DNA from: Betaproteobacteria bacterium
GTDB taxonomy: Bacteria > Pseudomonadota > Gammaproteobacteria > Burkholderiales > Burkholderiaceae_E
Length of the DNA: 26,809 nucleotides
Assembly (NCBI GenBank): GCA_009925965.1
Contig: RFPW01000007.1
Location: 1-26,809, forward strand
Direction: 5' to 3'
The stretch's first letter is position 1; the number at the start of each line of letters is the position of its first letter. The position numbers were made by a program, and so were the translations under genes. Positions 23,281-26,809 of this stretch are shown here, one piece after another. Below the pieces are notes generated by a model, which did not search any database, was not told the DNA's origin, and saw nothing but the letters and a program-made list of their open reading frames with translations.

Positions 23281-24005
23281 GATTTCTTGCCGAACAGACC
23301 GGCGAACCACCCTTTGATCAGGATCCAAAGCAGGGCCAATGCGTTCAACTCGCCCGCCGGCTTTGGTGCCGCTACCGGGGTCAATGTGGAAGGTGCGGGC
23401 ACGGGGGTGGGTGCTTTATGCTCGACCGGGTGACTGGCGGTCTCAGCGCCCATCGCACGCCCATCTGTGGCTGGTGCTTCCTCGGATATTGCCGCTGGGC
23501 TGGGCGGCACCTCTGATGCCGCTGTATCCGCAGTCGGAGCAGCGACCGGCACAGCTGCAGCCGCCGTCTCGAAATGCCCCGCGAACTGACCAAGAATGGC
23601 CTCGGAGACTGGCACCAGAAGACGGCTTCCAAACTGGGCCAACTTACCGCTGACGATGACCGTTGCATTGCCGACCAGGACCGAGGTTCCGGGCGAGTCG
23701 CCGGCCACAATCTGCGAGGACAGATTCATCGACGCCGATGAGCCGGATCGATCCGCGCCCTTGCCCAGCATCTGCATCGAATAGGTCGCCGCATCGAGCG
23801 CAAGGACTTCGATGTCACCACCGAAGTTCATGGTCGCGGGACCCACCTTAGACTTCACCGTTCCCTTGAAATGGGTGTCGTCAAGTTGTTCGGTGATGGT
23901 GGCACCTGGCATGCAGGCGGCGGTTGCCCGGATGTCAGAGAGCACCGCCCACGCCTGGGCGACGCTCGCGTTCAGCGGGTACCGCTTTTCGAGTTTGACT
24001 TCCAT
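23277..24005 (-). CDS. coxG: CoxG, SRPBCC-domain membrane recruiter of CO dehydrogenase
   Basis: A 242-residue CO dehydrogenase subunit G family protein. Residues 1-150 form the SRPBCC (START-like) domain: AWAVLSDIRATAACMPGATITEQLDDTHFKG start, KVGPATMNFGGDIEV, VIVSGKLAQFGSRLL. Then comes a Pro/Ala-rich linker (about 150-215) and a hydrophobic/amphipathic C-terminal helix (LNALALLWILIKGWFAGLFGKKS) that probably sits in or on the membrane. CoxG is known to bind the enzyme to the membrane and hand over quinone. Its ATG follows the coxL stop directly (TAA then ATG with no gap). Confidence 0.93.
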   Translation of the reverse strand: MEVKLEKRYPLNASVAQAWAVLSDIRATAACMPGATITEQLDDTHFKGTVKSKVGPATMNFGGDIEVLALDAATYSMQMLGKGADRSGSSASMNLSSQIVAGDSPGTSVLVGNATVIVSGKLAQFGSRLLVPVSEAILGQFAGHFETAAAAVPVAAPTADTAASEVPPSPAAISEEAPATDGRAMGAETASHPVEHKAPTPVPAPSTLTPVAAPKPAGELNALALLWILIKGWFAGLFGKKS

Positions 24006-26420
24006 TTACAGCGCGACGCCAGAGGCTTTAAGTTGCTGCCAAACGCGATAGGCATTGTGCGGCATGGTCATGTTGGTGACGCCCAGATGCGCAAATGCGT
24101 CGACCACCGCCGAGGTAAACGTCGGGATCGATCCGACGTGGGGGGACTCCGCCACGCCTTTGGCACCAATGGGGTGGTGCGGGCTCGGGGTGACGGTATG
24201 GTCGGTTTCCCAATGTGGGGTTTCGACTGCCGTCGGGAGGAAATAATCCATCAAGGTATTCCCCAGCAGGTTGCCTTGCGCATCAAACGGCATCTGCTGG
24301 CCCATTGCGACCGCATAGCCCTCGGTCAACCCACCATGGATCTGTCCCTCGATGATCATCGGGTTGATCCGTGTGCCGCAATCATCAAGTGCATAAAAGC
24401 GGCGGACCTTGGTCTCGCCAGTCCCGCGATCAATGTCAACGACACACAGGTAGATGCCAAACGGGAAGGTGAAATTCGGCGGGTCGTAGTAATGCACCGC
24501 CTCGAGGCCTGGCTCAAGTCCGGCGGGGACGTTGTTGTACGCCGACCAGGCGATGTCCTTCATCGTCTTGTGTTTTGTCGGGTCACCCTTGACATTGAAA
24601 CGATCGATTTCCCAATCAAGGTCGTTCTCGTTCACTTCCAGTAAATGCGCTGCGATCTTGCGCGCCTTTGCGTGAATCTTGCGAGCTGCCATTGCAATCG
24701 CCGCACCCGCGACCGGGGTTGAGCGGCTGCCATACGTTCCGAGTCCGTAGGGCGCCGTCGACGTGTCGCCCTCTTCAACCTGGATCACTTCGCTAGGGAT
24801 CCCCAATTCGGTGGCGATGATCTGGGCATAGGTGGTTTGATGACCCTGGCCCTGGGTGATCGTTCCCATGCGAGCCAATGCGCTCCCGGTGGGGTGCACC
24901 CGGATTTCACAGCTGTCGAACATACCAACGCCAAGGATGTCGCACATTTTGGAAGGACCCGCGCCGACCACCTCGGTGAAGCTGACCAGGCCGATCCCCA
25001 TCAGGGTCGGGCAGTTTGGATCTGCCCGCTTAGCGGCTTGTTCTTCGCGCAGTCCCTTGTAATCACATGCGTTCAGCACCTTGTGCAGAGCGGTGTGGTA
25101 ATCGCCTGAGTCGTACTCAAAACCGAACGCACTGGTGTAGGGGAACTGTTCTTTGCGGATGAAGTTGCGCTCGCGGATTTCCGCTTTATCGATATTGAGC
25201 TTTTGCGCCAATACGTCGACCATTCGCTCGATCAGGTAGACGGCCTCGGTGACGCGGAACGAACAACGATAGGCCACACCGCCCGGAGCCTTGTTGGTAT
25301 AGACGCCCTTGACGCTCGCATGAGCGGCCGGGATGTCATACGAACCCGAAACAATGTGGAACAGTCCGGCTGGGAACTTCGTCGGATCGGCGCAGGCATC
25401 AAAGGCGCCATGATCCGCAACCACGTTGACCCGCAGGCCAGTGATCTTGCCGTCGGCCGTCGCTGCGAGCTCGCCGTCCATGTGGTAATCGCGGGCAAAC
25501 GCCGTTGACGAAATGTTTTCAATCCGGTCCTCAACCCACTTGACGGGTTTGCCCAAAACGATCGACGACACGATCGCGCAAACATAGCCGGGATAGATAC
25601 CCACTTTGTTGCCAAAGCCGCCGCCGATATCCGGGCTGATGATCCGGACCTTGCTCTCAGGGATGCCAGAAAGTAGGGAAACCACGGTGCGCACGACGTG
25701 CGGTGCCTGCGAGGTAATGTAGGTGGTGAGTTCGCCGCGGATGGGATCGAAGCTCGCGACGCAACCGCAGGTTTCGAGCGGGCAAGGATGCACCCGGGGA
25801 TAAAAGATGTGTTCCTTGACGGTGACCGGTGCAGCCGCGAATGCAGCGTCGGCGGCGTCTTTGTCACCCGCATCCCAGGTGAAGATGTGATTGTGGTGCT
25901 CGCGCGGCCCATGTGCGCCGGATGTCTTGCCGGCAAGGTCTTCCCGCAGGACCGGTGCATCGGGCTTGAGGGCTTCGAACGGATCGATCACCACCGGGAG
26001 TTCTTCGTATTCCACGATGACGGCTTCAACCCCATCGGCGGCCGCATAGCGATCTTCAGCGATCACGACGGCAACTTCCTGCATCTGGAAGTGAACTTTT
26101 TCGTCCGCCAGAACGGCCGCCACATCGCCGGCCAAGGTTGGCATCCAGTGCAACTTGAGGGGCTTGAGATCATCGGCGGTCAAGACGGCAATGACACCGG
26201 GGATCTTAAGCGCTTCGGACTTGTCGATACTGCGGATGCGAGCGTGCGCGTAGGGTGAGCGCACGATGTCCATGTGCAGCATGCCGGCCATCTTGATGTC
26301 ATCGACATAATTGCCCTTACCCTGGATGAAGCGAGCGTCTTCTTTGCGAAGGCGGCTGTCGCCCATGCCCTGCAGGGCCGAGGTGCGCTCGAGCAGAGTG
26401 GGGTCGGTTGGAGCGTTCAT
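24006..26420 (-). CDS. coxL: Aerobic CO dehydrogenase large (Mo-Cu) subunit, form I
   Basis: An 804-residue molybdopterin subunit of aerobic carbon monoxide dehydrogenase, which oxidises CO with water to CO2. The form I active-site motif AYRCSFR spans residues 383-389 with Cys386 as the copper-binding Cys (position 388 in Oligotropha). The Mo/MCD-binding segments GGGFGNKVG (about 266-274) and QGQGHQTTYAQI are present, as is the active-site Glu about 758 in GAKGVAESPH. No signal peptide. The ATG at 26420 overlaps the coxS stop (ATGA); an open frame to 26618 is coxS antisense-free filler without homology. The Cys at 386 separates it from form II homologues (AYRGAGR), whose substrate is uncertain. 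Confidence 0.96.
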   Translation of the reverse strand: MNAPTDPTLLERTSALQGMGDSRLRKEDARFIQGKGNYVDDIKMAGMLHMDIVRSPYAHARIRSIDKSEALKIPGVIAVLTADDLKPLKLHWMPTLAGDVAAVLADEKVHFQMQEVAVVIAEDRYAAADGVEAVIVEYEELPVVIDPFEALKPDAPVLREDLAGKTSGAHGPREHHNHIFTWDAGDKDAADAAFAAAPVTVKEHIFYPRVHPCPLETCGCVASFDPIRGELTTYITSQAPHVVRTVVSLLSGIPESKVRIISPDIGGGFGNKVGIYPGYVCAIVSSIVLGKPVKWVEDRIENISSTAFARDYHMDGELAATADGKITGLRVNVVADHGAFDACADPTKFPAGLFHIVSGSYDIPAAHASVKGVYTNKAPGGVAYRCSFRVTEAVYLIERMVDVLAQKLNIDKAEIRERNFIRKEQFPYTSAFGFEYDSGDYHTALHKVLNACDYKGLREEQAAKRADPNCPTLMGIGLVSFTEVVGAGPSKMCDILGVGMFDSCEIRVHPTGSALARMGTITQGQGHQTTYAQIIATELGIPSEVIQVEEGDTSTAPYGLGTYGSRSTPVAGAAIAMAARKIHAKARKIAAHLLEVNENDLDWEIDRFNVKGDPTKHKTMKDIAWSAYNNVPAGLEPGLEAVHYYDPPNFTFPFGIYLCVVDIDRGTGETKVRRFYALDDCGTRINPMIIEGQIHGGLTEGYAVAMGQQMPFDAQGNLLGNTLMDYFLPTAVETPHWETDHTVTPSPHHPIGAKGVAESPHVGSIPTFTSAVVDAFAHLGVTNMTMPHNAYRVWQQLKASGVAL

Positions 26421-26809
26421 GCGGCCTCCTTGTGCGCGACAGCGGCTTGTTGAAGTTGACGGGCGGCGTACTGCACGGCCTTGATGATGTTCTGATAACC
26501 CGTACAGCGACAGAGGTTTCCACTCATGCCGTGGCGGATTTCGTCTTCGGTTGGGTTCGGATTTTCGTGTAGGAAGCGATAGGCACGCACGAGCATCCCG
26601 GGCGTACAGAACCCGCATTGCAATCCGTGCTCTTTATAGAAACCTTCCTGAACCGCATGCAGAACACCCGCGTTGGCGAGGCCTTCGACGGTCAGTACGT
26701 CTGAACCTTCACATTGCACTGCAAGATGGGTGCAGGCCTTCACTGAGTGACCATCGATGTCCACGGTGCAGGCGCCGCAATGGCTGGTCTCGCAGCCGAT
26801 GTGGGCACC
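26417..26809 (-). CDS. coxS: CO dehydrogenase small iron-sulfur subunit, 5' end outside window
   Basis: The last 130 residues of CoxS, cut by the window edge; the frame is open to base 26809. An internal ATG at 26762-26764 is not the start, because conserved code continues upstream (GAHIGCETSHCGAC). Cys of the plant-ferredoxin [2Fe-2S] domain are at fragment residues 6, 11, 14 and 26. The second cluster Cys are in GLQCGFCTPG (65, 68) and NLCRCTGY (100, 102). Family members have about 160 residues, so roughly 30-35 are missing. CoxS passes electrons from the Mo site to the FAD subunit CoxM, which is not in the window and would be expected just upstream in the usual coxM-S-L order. Confidence 0.95.
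   Translation of the reverse strand, partial: GAHIGCETSHCGACTVDIDGHSVKACTHLAVQCEGSDVLTVEGLANAGVLHAVQEGFYKEHGLQCGFCTPGMLVRAYRFLHENPNPTEDEIRHGMSGNLCRCTGYQNIIKAVQYAARQLQQAAVAHKEAA

Noticed and set aside
23871..24644. Long plus-strand open frame opposite coxG and coxL
   Set aside because: It is antisense to two strongly conserved genes, shows no recognisable domain, and crosses their junction; long antisense frames are common in GC-rich code.
25232..25960. Second minus-strand frame inside coxL
   Set aside because: An out-of-frame shadow of coxL with Arg/Ser/Pro-rich composition and no family features.
24006..26420. CoxL as a form II (CODH-like) enzyme of unknown substrate
   Set aside because: The active-site motif is AYRCSFR with Cys, not AYRGAGR.
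1..26809. tRNA, rRNA, CRISPR array, insertion sequence, prophage or defence genes
   Set aside because: No cloverleaf, regular spaced repeats, transposase, integrase or recognised defence domain seen in either strand.

Overview
The window is about 26.8 kb of moderately GC-rich, tightly packed bacterial DNA with no RNA genes, insertion sequences or CRISPR array that I can see. Gene content suggests a betaproteobacterium of the Burkholderiales type. This rests on a CysB regulator with the betaproteobacterial style of N-terminus, PurT, a stand-alone TrpB-like enzyme, and many short or overlapping gene junctions. The assignment is inference from protein resemblance, not a search result.

Left part (1-10.9 kb): a MetY-type O-acetylhomoserine sulfhydrylase coupled to an alpha/beta hydrolase; a Tat-exported amidase broken by a one-base frameshift; the sulfur regulator cysB; purT; gamma-glutamyltranspeptidase (ggt) downstream of a TrpB-like gene; a PcaD-like hydrolase; and a DsbA-family FrnE-like oxidoreductase. 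The 5' end of ggt holds a perfect 23-bp palindrome where the signal-peptide code would be expected.

Middle (10.9-18.8 kb): a compact chaperone-usher pilus operon of the Csu / spore-coat-U type, in the order pilin, chaperone, usher, second pilin, all joined by 1-4 nt overlaps. The usher is split by a +1 frameshift. Next come a small membrane protein, an orphan oligopeptide-type ABC binding protein, and a divergent M20 metallopeptidase, which together look like a peptide-scavenging pair.

Right part (18.8-26.8 kb, all on the minus strand): a form I aerobic carbon monoxide dehydrogenase operon, transcribed coxS-coxL-coxG-coxD-coxE-coxF-(MocA-like nucleotidyltransferase)-(2OG-Fe(II) oxygenase-like protein). 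CoxL carries the form I active-site motif AYRCSFR. CoxS runs off the right edge, and the FAD subunit gene coxM is not in the window. The genes give two catalytic subunits (S, L), a membrane-recruitment protein (G), the AAA+/VWA pair that matures the Cu-S-Mo site (D, E), an XdhC-type cofactor-insertion factor (F) and a cytidylyltransferase expected to make the molybdopterin cytosine dinucleotide cofactor. The oxygenase-like gene at the operon end overlaps its neighbour and has no known role in CO oxidation. It is the most interesting candidate for something undescribed here.

Four of the five convergent gene pairs overlap at their 3' ends, and no gene-free stretch exceeds about 220 bases.
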